Shown here piece after piece: positions 47,513 through 57,545 of a stretch of 64,000 nt of DNA. The stretch lies in assembly GCF_963678635.1 (NCBI RefSeq), contig NC_087067.1, forward strand, positions 4,349,072-4,413,071, in the 5' to 3' direction. The DNA is from Symsagittifera roscoffensis (taxonomy: Eukaryota; Xenacoelomorpha; Acoela; Convolutidae). Positions within the stretch are counted from its first letter, which is position 1; each line of letters begins with the position of its first letter. The notes beneath the pieces are model-generated. The model saw only the letters and a list, made by a program, of their open reading frames with translations. It was not told the DNA's origin and ran no database searches. The position numbers and the translations under genes are program-made.

Positions 47513-50500
47513 TTCTTTTTTAACATCATGATCGGCAGAACCGTTAACGAGCGCTCCGCGCCGAGCGGATGCTCACATTAACGCCCTTATTAGGCCTAAA
47601 CCGCCGGGGCGGAAGGGTAGTTCGGAACGCGGAGGCCTTCCGGATTGCCGTGAATAGCTTTTTAACCTAGTTAAGACCGAAAATTCACAAACCAGGAAGG
47701 GTGGGGGGATCGGCCGTCCCCTCGTCCCCTGAGCGGTTGGTGACCAAAAACACTTAAAGATATAAGTAAAACCAAACAAAAAGTAGTATAGTACCCAAGA
47801 AAAACAAAAAACATAAAAAAATAACCGAAAAAACCAAAAACAGTAAAAAAGTAAAAAATCAGAAGAAATCATCCCCCCAGACAAGATGTGATTCAACCCC
47901 CCCGTTTGTTGTTGATAGATATATTGTTGTTACAGGCATTTATATCAGTCAGGATCGTTACGATCAATTTTGTGGCCCGTTTGTGAGGCTTGTACTGTAG
48001 GGTTATTTGAGCATTTAAGCACGTTAATGAAAAATTGCGCCCAATCCGGAAGGGTCAGCTGATTTGCGCTCAATTCGGAAGGGTCCGGGGTGAAGACCGA
48101 TCCGGCAAGCAGTACAGGGAACAACAGGAAGAGGCTCAACGACAACTACAATCGACTGTTGGGTATCGTTAACAAGTTTTGTATCCCTTTTGGTACAAAA
48201 AGTAGGATAGTAATCTGTGGGGGGCTCGACAGTGCTGCACTGTAGTGACCCTTCACCGAACTGCGAATATCCGAGTTAAGCACCTTAATTCGGAGATTAA
48301 ACAAACCCGGAGGGGTATAGTATTACTAATATTATTATTTATATAGCCTATATTAATAGTCTAATATCATTTTTCAGTGAAAAACAACGAAAACAGACCG
48401 GTTTTTAGGGTCAAAATAGCGATATTTTGATCCCCCCACAAGTCGCGATTTTTGAGATATCGATATTTTTTGAAACGGAAAAAAGCGCTAAGTTAGTGTG
48501 TTACATCGTAACTGCACTACTGTAACAAGTAGAACCGGTTAACTTTAGTTCGGAAGTGGTTGGAACTAGTTTGGTACCAAAAACCAAATTTTCCCAATTT
48601 TTGATAGTAAGAAACACTAAAAATTTAGAAAATTTTTTGAAATTTTTGAGGTAGGACAGTAAAAATAGTTGTTCGGACAACGTCCACTAGTGAATCTACA
48701 AGTCTTAAAATCCGCTACCCGAAAGCCTTCCGGGTTGCAGAGAAATCGAACATAACGTGTTTGATTTGGTGGATTCATCAATCCGGAGGGGTCCAGGTAG
48801 CATAGTTTTTCGCAAATTTTTTCTACAATAGCGTTTTAGATCGGGTCTTTTGCATTGAACTAGAAGAGTATAGGCCTTCTGAGCTCGGATCAATAATTTT
48901 TAGGTCGAAAGGACCAGATTTGCGGAAAAAGTTAGGCGGAACCTATAAGAGAGAAAATTTTTTGAGTTCGGAAAAAAGACGTTTTGGTTAATAACTTTGG
49001 AACTACTGATCATATCGAGTTGATCTTGGTACCAATAGATCAGAAATTAGCTGAGCTTACTAATAGGATCAGAAATTTTTCGGAAAAGCGAGCGAGAAAA
49101 TTTTTTGAGATTGTTTTTAGCAAATTACACAAATCCGGTGTTAATAAAACTATAAATTACACAAATTACACAAAATGGAAAGATGTTTCCGAAGGTGTTC
49201 TTCATTCTTTCTGAGAATGATGATGACGTTGTTTGTTTCCCCATTCCGCCTGCCATCATAGTGTTGTCTGTCGGAGATCTTCTAGTCGCCGTTACTTCAG
49301 TTGAGATGTCGGACAGTTCCGACATCTCCTCTCGATCCAACGTCCCGGTGGAAGTGGCAAAATCATGGCCTTGTTCTACCGGAGTAGATTCACTCGCCAG
49401 CCTTCTGCCTCTCCCTTCCAGTCCATTTACTCCCTGGTTGTCGTTCATGGTATGGTCCGTATTGACCTCCACTTCTAACAGTTCTCTTCGCTCTTCTGAG
49501 GTCTTTTGACTTCTCGTTTCAACCATTCTGCCTGAAACCGTCCCCTCTTTATCGGACCGGGTTCGCTTGATCCAATCCACAAAAGGATCGGTCATCGTTT
49601 TTCTTTGCTTTTCAGGTATGAATTTCCTAGAGCTATTACCTCGTTTTGGTATCCTTGACTTGTCTAAACTCATTCTTTATTTGTCACTTTCCTATGCCTA
49701 CTCTTGACTCAATTGCTAGAGACCTTATAGTTTTATTAACAATAATAATGACACAACACAATAAATTTCACCAGATTCTATTAAATAGTGACCACGAATC
49801 CTGTATGTTGTCAGAGTACAGTTTGTATAAAATTTATTCACAATAGCCGATTATCGGTCCAAAGATCTGGAAACTAGCACAATATGATGTTATCAGTCAA
49901 TTTAAAAGATAGTGTACTCACTACCCAATCAAGCACAGTTTAGGTTGATTTAAAATCAAAAAACAAAAAAATATATATATTGACACAATATGAATGTATA
50001 TATATAAAAAAACGTATGTGTCTTGTACTCTTAGTCGGTTGCAGTACAATAGTCGAACTTGTCTTCTAAAGAAAAAGCTTTCCCTGCTTGGTGCTGCACC
50101 AAACAGACAAAACTTTGAAGGCAGTTATTTTCTCAAGTGGGCGTCTATTGCACCCACCGAGTACTGTGTTACCTATCTGCCTTCGGACTGCCCGAGCTAG
50201 ACCTACTAAAATCCTCAGGGCAGTCACTTTTCCCAAAAACGTATTATGTTTCAATCCACACCAATGAGTCACGCTCTTTTTAATTTAGACTTAGTGTCGC
50301 GAATATCCGAGTTCGGACCTGTTTTGTATTAGTCTGGTTCTTTCTGAAAGGCAAGTTACCAGTGCAGTCACTGATACCTAGCCTGTGTATTAATAACCTA
50401 ATACCTCTCGCTCTTTAGTCTTTCTTTCGTTTACCTAAGTCCTTAATAAAATAATACCCCTCCGGATTGGCACAAATAGGACCCTTCCGAATTAGCGACT
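47513..50500. other. Long non-coding leader replacing gag/protease/RT
   Basis: About 3 kb shows no gag, protease or reverse transcriptase motif in any plus-strand frame. It carries nine copies of a CCTTCCGGATT-like word in both orientations (near 47635, 48042, 48071, 48305, 48725, 48779, 50456, 50481, 50505), the last three in close tandem exactly before the pol remnant begins. It also holds an antisense open frame (49125-49673). This suggests deletion and rearrangement at repeated motifs. Confidence 0.6.
49125..49673 (-). CDS. Antisense open frame in the retroelement leader, possibly an inverted gag-like fragment
   Basis: A 182-codon frame starting from ATG on the minus strand, opposite to the element. 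Its composition is hydrophilic and charged (RMVETRSQKTSEERRELLEV; GRGRRLASESTPVEQ; SELSDISTEVTATRR), unlike the low-complexity shadows nearby. ETRSQ-type words occur near the start of many Ty3-like gag proteins, so an inverted gag N-terminal segment is one reading. A genuine antisense gene is another. The last 20 or so residues (CVICVIYSFINTGFV) look like read-through beyond a junction near 49180. No zinc knuckle is present. Function is unknown. Confidence 0.4.
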   Translation of the reverse strand: MSLDKSRIPKRGNSSRKFIPEKQRKTMTDPFVDWIKRTRSDKEGTVSGRMVETRSQKTSEERRELLEVEVNTDHTMNDNQGVNGLEGRGRRLASESTPVEQGHDFATSTGTLDREEMSELSDISTEVTATRRSPTDNTMMAGGMGKQTTSSSFSERMKNTFGNIFPFCVICVIYSFINTGFV

Positions 50501-53500
50501 ATAAGACCCTTCCGGATTCGGACGCAGTGGAAGCAGTGTTGACATGGAAAGCTCCGAGAACGGACACACAGCTCATGAGCTTCCTAGGGTTTGCCAATTA
50601 CTACCGAGAATTCATTAAGGGATATGCGGACAAAGTGTATCCGATGCAGAAGCTGATGCGCAACAAAGGGAAGAAGTTCGAATGGAACGATGAAGCACAA
50701 GTTGCTTTCGAGAACATAAAGCGGGAACTGTGCGAAGCGCCAGTGCTAGGCATGCCTACAGAAAAGGGCATGTATGTTCTTGACACGGACGCATCGGTGG
50801 TGGCCATCTCAGGAATCTTGCATCAAGAGCAAGAATGGAACGGAAGAACAGTTCTCCGTCCCATTGCATACGGCAGCAAGGTCCTGAGTGACACAGAGAT
50901 GAAATATGGCGCACCAAAAGCAGAAATGTTTGCAGTAGTTACCTTCGTGGAGAAGTACCGTGCATACTTGGGGAGCGCTCCCTTCAAGTTACGCGTGGAC
51001 AACAGAGCGTTATCCTGGTTGAAGACCTACTCGATGGATCAGAGTTATATTGGTAGATGGATAGTCAGATTGGATGGCTACCATATGATAATCGAACATA
51101 GGATGCGTGATAAACATCAGAATGCTGACAGTCTCAGCAAGAAAACTGAGTTCTATGAAAGATTGGAGCAGAAGCAGGCCAATCAGGCGGAAGTAAAGGA
51201 GGGATTCTCGTTTCTGGACAAAGAAACTTATGAAGCGCTTCCCTTAACGAGATGGTTGGATAAGTCTGGACATCCAATTCCAGGGCATCCTGAGTTACCT
51301 GTAGAGAAAGCAGCTGAGATAAAGATCCTGTCCAAGGAGGATCCAGTCCCCTTAGATTTGTTGCTGCGCTCGAACCTGGTCCAGCAAGAACTCTCTCGCA
51401 TGAATATAAACAGCCTCTCATTATTGGATAAAACGGTGCAAGTCACACCACAAGTAATGCGGATGCTGGGTGGATTGTTAGAAAGAGAAGTGACCAGAGA
51501 TGACCCCGAGTGGACAGCAGCAGTGGCATCGCTAACAGTCAGTGAGAAAGTGAAGATCATGCCGTCCAGACAACAGCACGAGGAGAACAAGAGGGATTGT
51601 AGGACAATAGTTCAGCAACTAGTATCCTCAATACCCCAAGAGATTTTAACCAGTACTTCTTACGGACGGAAAGAACAGGGGAGCAGCAAGCGAAAGAAAA
51701 CCGTCACCTTTGTAGACCGGGAAAAAGAGGGTGAAGAGGTAGAACAAAATCTGCTGCAAGACTATTTGTCCGGGGAGAAGGATGAGGAGAGAAACCAGCA
51801 ATCACAAGATCAACACCCGGGACAAGTGAATTTGTCCGGGGAGTCCGAGATAGACGAGAAAATTCCTGATGAGAAACAGGACCTAGAGAACAAAGTTTTG
51901 TACGGGGAGTTCAGATGGATGCGAAGGAAATACGGACATGATCTGGAGGAGCGTGCAGTCTCCAGCACAACACCTTCGACGGATGATAAGTCAGAAAGCT
52001 CGAGAATGAACACCTATTCAGACAGGGATTCGACCTCGGGATCAGAACTGTCGGAACTGGCGATACACACGCTACTAGTGGAAACTCGGGCGAGAAACCT
52101 GGACAGAGAGGTGTACCAGGATCCTGACAGTGATCGCTACCTAATACCAAGCGAAAGAGTCTTTGACAACGCAGCGGATGACTTAGAAACGATAGCGGTA
52201 TCGAAACGTTCGATAAGCCTGTTGCCGCAGAAAGAGGTAGTCAGGACTGATCTTCAGCCGTTTCAACAAGAAACACAACCGTTGGCGAAGATTTGGTGCG
52301 TTAAGATGGAAGAAGACACACATCAGCCCAACGAGCTGAACAGTCAGATGAGAGTCATGAAGACGTACTTGAAGGCGAGATACAGACTCTCGGACCTTCT
52401 AAGGGCGCAGAGAAATGATCGCATGACAAGCAACCTAAAAAGGTGGATAGAAAACGGTGCACCTGACAAAGGTGACCTGGAAGAAGACAGCTATAGGATC
52501 CTGAGACAATACTTCATGCAGAAGGAGGGGAGATTATATCTGAACAAGGACGGGATCGTGGCTTGCAGGAGAAGAGAAGAAGACAAGGTCTTATACAAAT
52601 ATAACGCGATAGTGTTGCCGCAACTCTATCAGACAGAACTATTATTCAGGTCGCATGATCAGATGGGCCATCAAGGGATCGACAAAGTGTATCAGAGGAT
52701 CCTGAAGCGCTTTGAGTGGCCTGGGATGAAAAAGGCATGCGAGAAATGGGTGACAGCATGTCTGTCATGCCAACAGGTCAAGGATCCTAGGAAGTTGCGA
52801 TTTCCTTTACAATCAATTGAATCGTCTGAATTCAACGAGGTGGTGCAGATAGATCACCAGAAGATATGCATGACAGACAGCGGTTACAACCAAGTCTTGG
52901 TCATGATAGATCACTTCACGAAGTATGCAGAGGCCGTGCCCTGCATAACTGCCTCAGCGGAAGAGACATGCCACCACCTGATCAATACGTGGATAGCAAG
53001 ACACGGATGTCCAATGACGTTTCAATCGGACAATGGAACGGCTTTCGTAGGCGAGCTTACGAAAGAGCTTATGAGACGGTCACAGGTCGCTCAGGCTCAC
53101 TCCACGACATACCACCCTCAGACGAATGGCTTAGTGGAAAGACAGAATAGGACGTTAGTATCGATGCTGAGAGTATACTGTTCCAGGTATATGACCGATT
53201 GGGACAGATACCTTCCACAGGTGATGGGAGCTTATAATAGCACGCAACACTCCACCACTGGAGTCAGTCCACACATGATGCTGACGGGACACGAGAAATC
53301 TTTACCCTTGACATTCTTCTACCCAGAGTATGAGGGAAAGAAAACATCCCCACAGGTCTACGTAAGGGATGTGATCAGACGCCAACAGGAGTTGAACGAC
53401 TTGTGTAGACGAAACACTCAGCAGGCACAGGCAAGGCAGAGGAAAAGATTCGACAAGAAAGCAGCTGGTGCAAAGGCTTACTCGGTGGGAGACTACGTAT

Positions 53501-55008
53501 GGGTATTTCAGAACGTTATACCACCGAAAGGGACAAAAAAGCTTCTGAAGAAGTGGAGGGGACCCTTCATGATTACAGAGGTGCACCAAGAGGGACGCTT
53601 TTATAGACTGAGTACTGGCCGAGCCGCCCACTACGAGAACATCAAGCCACACAATCCATCGACAGAAGACTGGTGTATACCTGCAGACATGGAAGAAGGG
53701 GATTATCTAATGATGGATCCTGCTTGTGAGGTCAATGAAAAAGGCACCAGGGAGAAGAACGATGGAAACGAAGTCGTAGAGGAAGGTACGGATACACCAT
53801 TGGACCTGGACCCAAACGAACAGATCGAAGCGGACGATGAAACCTTGCCCTACGCAGAGGAAGATTGGCAGGATTCCGAACAGACAGAGGTTCCCAAGAA
53901 CATGGAACCAGATCTTCCGTTCACGATGCAGACTCGTCAGAAAGACGGGACGAGACTAAGAAAGAAATACAATCCTTACGGTGACGACTTTGTAGTGGAT
54001 AGGATAGATCTAAAGAAAATAGTGGAGGAAGTAGTGGGTTTAGAGGAAATAACAGTGTCACAGGACATTGGCATAGTCGATGACCACAACGATGAGTGGG
54101 TTGACGACTGGTCGAAACCCGAGGTGGAGTTCGACGATGAGCAACAGCAGTCAAATGAACAAGACCTGACGAACCTGCGTGTCTTAGAGTGGCTGAACGA
54201 AATGACATCAGACCCTGAAAAGACCAGCGTTACGATTCAAGACGTAGATCGCGAAAGCGCTAAATACATTAAGACCGAACGAGATGATCCTTCCTGGGCT
54301 GCCCAGGAAGGACAACTTCTCATTCCAGCTTCTAATCTTGACTTAATACCCGGTATGCGATCGACGGGGACGCCGATGGATATTTTTGTCCGGGGAGTGG
54401 GGGTAGGACTTACCCACACTGAAAACTTGATAATAAAAAAATTGAGAAGAGCAAGAGAAACAGGAAACTTAGAAGCAGAAACAGGTGAAGAACCTAAGAA
54501 ACCTGACATAGGCAGGGTAGTTGAGTCATATTTTAATTTACCAAATGAATATTCTAGTAACATAATACTAACAGACAGTGATTTCATACTCACAAACAGA
54601 ACATGTGCGGTAGCTATCACCGCAGACATGAGTTTTAGGACGGCGCTAGCGGCAGATTTTAAGAGGGAATATAAAAACGTGGAATTCCCTTGGAAGCAAA
54701 GACCAGGGATAGGGGGCGTAGCAGCCTTACCCCCGGCGGTGTCGCAGATACCGGGAAAGTACTTATGCTTCTTGGTAACGAGGGCGACAGAGAAGCAGCA
54801 CGTGGACCCAGAAAATCTAGTCTTGTCTTTGACGAGGCTGAGGGACTTCCTTGTGGAAATGGACGTGAAGGAGCTTTCGCTTCCAGTGTACGATCCAAAT
54901 AGAGGAAGACTGCATCCTCGGGAATTATACGCGCTTGTACACGTGATATTCTCTGATACGAACATACAAGTGTATCTACATAAGAAATATTACTTAAGTA
55001 TAGGCTGA
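50467..55008 (+). CDS. Pol remnant: RNase H, integrase and long acidic tail
   Basis: An open frame of 1513 codons with no proper start: its first codon is TTG and the first ATG is within RT-connection sequence, so the 5' part is deleted. Residues about 20-70 are the end of reverse transcriptase (AVEAVLTWKAPRTDTQLMSF, LGFANYYREFI); the palm with its DD pair is absent. RNase H follows (about 103-225: DTDAS D108, KAEM E153, VDNR D178, NAD D221). A 500-residue acidic, Lys/Glu-rich spacer with no known fold comes next. Integrase has HDQMGHQG...CLSC zinc binding (about 730-770), core aspartates in VVQIDH and QSDNGTAF, and glutamate in LVERQNR, then a GPF-like module (LLKKWRGPFMI, about 1028). About 440 further acidic residues follow without a chromodomain. 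Integrase would insert element DNA; RNase H removes template RNA. The enzyme residues look intact. Confidence 0.92.
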   Translation: MAQIGPFRISDYKTLPDSDAVEAVLTWKAPRTDTQLMSFLGFANYYREFIKGYADKVYPMQKLMRNKGKKFEWNDEAQVAFENIKRELCEAPVLGMPTEKGMYVLDTDASVVAISGILHQEQEWNGRTVLRPIAYGSKVLSDTEMKYGAPKAEMFAVVTFVEKYRAYLGSAPFKLRVDNRALSWLKTYSMDQSYIGRWIVRLDGYHMIIEHRMRDKHQNADSLSKKTEFYERLEQKQANQAEVKEGFSFLDKETYEALPLTRWLDKSGHPIPGHPELPVEKAAEIKILSKEDPVPLDLLLRSNLVQQELSRMNINSLSLLDKTVQVTPQVMRMLGGLLEREVTRDDPEWTAAVASLTVSEKVKIMPSRQQHEENKRDCRTIVQQLVSSIPQEILTSTSYGRKEQGSSKRKKTVTFVDREKEGEEVEQNLLQDYLSGEKDEERNQQSQDQHPGQVNLSGESEIDEKIPDEKQDLENKVLYGEFRWMRRKYGHDLEERAVSSTTPSTDDKSESSRMNTYSDRDSTSGSELSELAIHTLLVETRARNLDREVYQDPDSDRYLIPSERVFDNAADDLETIAVSKRSISLLPQKEVVRTDLQPFQQETQPLAKIWCVKMEEDTHQPNELNSQMRVMKTYLKARYRLSDLLRAQRNDRMTSNLKRWIENGAPDKGDLEEDSYRILRQYFMQKEGRLYLNKDGIVACRRREEDKVLYKYNAIVLPQLYQTELLFRSHDQMGHQGIDKVYQRILKRFEWPGMKKACEKWVTACLSCQQVKDPRKLRFPLQSIESSEFNEVVQIDHQKICMTDSGYNQVLVMIDHFTKYAEAVPCITASAEETCHHLINTWIARHGCPMTFQSDNGTAFVGELTKELMRRSQVAQAHSTTYHPQTNGLVERQNRTLVSMLRVYCSRYMTDWDRYLPQVMGAYNSTQHSTTGVSPHMMLTGHEKSLPLTFFYPEYEGKKTSPQVYVRDVIRRQQELNDLCRRNTQQAQARQRKRFDKKAAGAKAYSVGDYVWVFQNVIPPKGTKKLLKKWRGPFMITEVHQEGRFYRLSTGRAAHYENIKPHNPSTEDWCIPADMEEGDYLMMDPACEVNEKGTREKNDGNEVVEEGTDTPLDLDPNEQIEADDETLPYAEEDWQDSEQTEVPKNMEPDLPFTMQTRQKDGTRLRKKYNPYGDDFVVDRIDLKKIVEEVVGLEEITVSQDIGIVDDHNDEWVDDWSKPEVEFDDEQQQSNEQDLTNLRVLEWLNEMTSDPEKTSVTIQDVDRESAKYIKTERDDPSWAAQEGQLLIPASNLDLIPGMRSTGTPMDIFVRGVGVGLTHTENLIIKKLRRARETGNLEAETGEEPKKPDIGRVVESYFNLPNEYSSNIILTDSDFILTNRTCAVAITADMSFRTALAADFKREYKNVEFPWKQRPGIGGVAALPPAVSQIPGKYLCFLVTRATEKQHVDPENLVLSLTRLRDFLVEMDVKELSLPVYDPNRGRLHPRELYALVHVIFSDTNIQVYLHKKYYLSIG

Positions 55009-55420
55009 GTGATGAGCGAGAGGGTGTTAGGCCAAAGACCGAGTTACATGTAATATGTGATATGTGTGTCATGTCATGTTATGTTATGTTATGTTATGTG
55101 TTGGGTTATTAAGATCATGGGTAAGTAGGGGTTAGTGACCATGAACAACTAAATGACGATCTTGGGAATAGATCCAAAGTTTGGACTGTCCAATCTTAGG
55201 TCGAATTCCAAAATTTTAGAAACCAATTGATTTTAATAAATTTTAGGATAAATATCTTTTTATCTGAACTGTCTTTAAGCAAATTTTAACGATGTATGTT
55301 AGGGTGAAATTGACAAGTGTGACATTCGTGATTTCTTTTCTAGATCCTGATTGATCATTTAATTGCTCACTTGAGTCAAAACTTGAAATCGAAATCAAAT
55401 TAAATTTGGAGAAGAACAGT
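55009..55420. repeat. Spacer with (ATGTT)n microsatellite
   Basis: Non-coding gap between pol and the first downstream frame, with an ATGTT pentamer run at about 55071-55100. No splice or promoter signal can be assigned confidently, though the downstream frames need one or the other. Confidence 0.6.
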
Positions 55421-55942
55421 ATGGATAATTTCAACCTGGATGAATTGATGGACCTGGCAGAGGCATATGTAGGACCGATGGTAGATGCGATCTATCGTCG
55501 GCTGATCGAACGAGACTTCGCTCTGGAGGACCCAGAGGTGGTCATGTTGCTGACCGCCCTGATTAACATCTTGGGGCACGACAACCGTGGGGACCGCCCC
55601 ACGGAAGTCCTGTTGATGGCAGCATATGGAGAGAGAGGAGTACTAGACCGCCCGAACATGAGAGTGATGAGGTGGAGAAACGGGGCTCTCTCAGGGAGTG
55701 ACTTGGCGAATGAGCCTGGGTTGGGAAGTTCTAGGACTTACCAACCAGGTGAGATGCCAATGCCCTCCAAGCCCAAACCTGGGCTGACGAGAATGCATCG
55801 GGAGATGAACAGCGAGGCGACCTCGTCTGGTTCACCACTGAGAGCAGCTGTGCCACCAAAAGGGGCGAAAGTAACACAGAAGGTTCAGACGAACCAAACC
55901 ATGCAAGATCTGGACGAGATGAACGAGCAACGGAGAAGATAG
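55421..55942 (+). CDS. Retroelement accessory frame A, unknown function
   Basis: The ATG at 55421 opens a 173-codon frame (MDNFNLDELMDLAEAYVGPM). The N-terminal 85 residues look helical and acidic (LIERDFALEDPEVVMLLTAL); the C-terminal half is basic, Pro/Ser-rich and probably disordered (ending DLDEMNEQRRR). There is no cysteine, membrane span or known motif. Its stop at 55940 overlaps the opening of the next frame (open from 55923) by 18 bases in the +1 frame, so the two could be linked by frameshifting or re-initiation. I do not recognise it. Confidence 0.6.
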   Translation: MDNFNLDELMDLAEAYVGPMVDAIYRRLIERDFALEDPEVVMLLTALINILGHDNRGDRPTEVLLMAAYGERGVLDRPNMRVMRWRNGALSGSDLANEPGLGSSRTYQPGEMPMPSKPKPGLTRMHREMNSEATSSGSPLRAAVPPKGAKVTQKVQTNQTMQDLDEMNEQRRR

Positions 55943-55943
55943 A

Positions 55944-57545
55944 GTGGAGTTGCCTGGCTGGGGACCAGAAGACTGGGTCAAACCTGGTAGCTGTCTGGCG
56001 GAAGTCTGTGGACTAGAGGGTCACGTTTGTGGAAGTCTAGACTGTGTGAAAACCCTGGAGAAACAACACAAGCAGTTGACGGTATTGTTTGGAAATGTAG
56101 TGATGAAAGCAAGAACGGAAACGGAACTGATAGCAGATTGCCATGGAGGAACCGATGTGAATCTAGTGACAGCACTAGGATTCTACAGCATGTTTGGTTC
56201 TTTAGAGTCACTATTGAATCTAGAACAGAAACATGAGATGGTCACAGCCATCAGCGTAGAAGTATTCCCAGGAGTTCTGCAGACTGAGCAGAAGTATATA
56301 GGAAAATGGAGGGAAGCAATCGAAACGGAGATGAACATCAGACACAGCGAAACTTATTGTAGACCATCAGGAGCACGATATTTGGTGGGTTCAATGTTGG
56401 CTCCAATGTGCAAGAGCAAGTATCCTGTACATTTCGTAGCTGTGGATGTGAAGAGTACAAGAACGATTGTGGATCAAGCCTTTTCAGTGCCGAAGTGCGT
56501 GAGGTTGGCAAGAATGTCTGAAAAGTCTTACGAGTTACTGTGTAAGATTTTCTCAGCAGTTCCAGAAAGAACCAAAGAGGAGTTGGAGTCAATACTAGGA
56601 AAGAAGTTCATGGGATATGTGAGCGGGAACTTCAGTGACTTTGAAAAACAGAAACAGAGAGGATCAACTGTCACAGATTACAATGCAGTAGATGAGAATG
56701 ATGAGATCCACCGAGTGATGATGGAAGTGGAGCCATTGCTGGAAGCTTCGGGAAAACGGAATTGGAGGAGCATCATGTTGACACATGACGAGTTTCCTTG
56801 CCACTGCTTGCTGCAGACCTGGTGGTATCCCAAGCGTAGTAATCTGGTGTTGATCTGGGACTCTGGAGAGCTGCTCTCCATGGGTTTACCAGATTCATCA
56901 CAGCCCATAACAATAGTGATAGTAGGAGTTATGATGGCGATACGATGGCTGGAAGCTCATGTGAGAGAAAATAATAGACAGGAGGCACCGACGAGAGAAC
57001 AATTGCAGAAATTAGATTGTCTAAAAGATTTAGATCTTTTTGAGACAATGTGCAAAGTTCTAAACATTCCGATGGAAGTGAAGAAGATATGGGCAAGAAA
57101 ACGATTGATGCCATGGTTCAGAGCTAACATGACTGCATGGTTGTACGAGTATGCGAAAAAGCATATGTCGAAACATGGCAGAGTGTACAGTGAATATCAG
57201 CTGGACATTGGGGCAGGAGCTTTCAAGCGAGCTTTCGTGACCCATCGGAATGCAGTGACCACCGCTGTGAAAAGAATTTCCAGGACGAGCGAGCGTAGTG
57301 GAAATGAGAAGGCAGAGATGCTGAAAGAAGATTTGGAAAGAAACGTGGCGTTGTGTCTCCACAACAGCTTCTGTAGAAACAGAGAATCAAACGTGGATCC
57401 CCTACCTTGCTGTAAACAGAGGGTGGAAGAGCAGAAGTGTTGGAGGACGGCTTCCAACAGCGTCAGGATAGTCAATGACGTGCTACAAGACACGGAGACC
57501 GAGAGTGCAGAGTCAGCGTCACAGGAGGAGGAAATGGAGCATTGA
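55944..57545 (+). CDS. Retroelement accessory frame B (533 codons), unknown conserved protein
   Basis: A long uninterrupted frame after pol. The first codon is GTG, not a normal eukaryotic start; the first ATG (VVMKARTE) is about 50 codons in, so translation is likely to depend on frame A or on splicing. Sequence marks: CGLEGHVCGSLDCVKTLEKQ near the N-terminus, GFYSMFGSLESLLNLEQKHE, KSKYPVHFVAVDVKSTRTIV, LTHDEFPCHCLLQTWWYPKR, NLVLIWDSGELLSMG, ITIVIVGVMMAIRWLEAHVR, and a Cys-rich end (FCRNRESNVDPLPCCKQR). There is no signal peptide or pair of membrane spans, so it does not look like an envelope protein, and no zinc knuckle of gag. The same protein is encoded by the older inverted copy (61401-62791) with many conservative changes. 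Function is unknown. Confidence 0.75.
   Translation: MELPGWGPEDWVKPGSCLAEVCGLEGHVCGSLDCVKTLEKQHKQLTVLFGNVVMKARTETELIADCHGGTDVNLVTALGFYSMFGSLESLLNLEQKHEMVTAISVEVFPGVLQTEQKYIGKWREAIETEMNIRHSETYCRPSGARYLVGSMLAPMCKSKYPVHFVAVDVKSTRTIVDQAFSVPKCVRLARMSEKSYELLCKIFSAVPERTKEELESILGKKFMGYVSGNFSDFEKQKQRGSTVTDYNAVDENDEIHRVMMEVEPLLEASGKRNWRSIMLTHDEFPCHCLLQTWWYPKRSNLVLIWDSGELLSMGLPDSSQPITIVIVGVMMAIRWLEAHVRENNRQEAPTREQLQKLDCLKDLDLFETMCKVLNIPMEVKKIWARKRLMPWFRANMTAWLYEYAKKHMSKHGRVYSEYQLDIGAGAFKRAFVTHRNAVTTAVKRISRTSERSGNEKAEMLKEDLERNVALCLHNSFCRNRESNVDPLPCCKQRVEEQKCWRTASNSVRIVNDVLQDTETESAESASQEEEMEH

Noticed and set aside
49183-49509. Plus-strand 108-codon frame in the retroelement leader
   Set aside because: It is the complement of the hydrophilic antisense frame, and its hydrophobic, Ser-rich composition is typical of a shadow.
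54237-54965. Long minus-strand frame of 242 codons opposite pol
   Set aside because: It lies fully opposite the RNase H-integrase polyprotein tail, and has no motifs; shadow frame.
55944-57545. Envelope protein (retrovirus-like element)
   Set aside because: No signal peptide, no C-terminal membrane anchor, no furin-like site in a suitable context; the hydrophobic stretch ITIVIVGVMMAI is short and internal.
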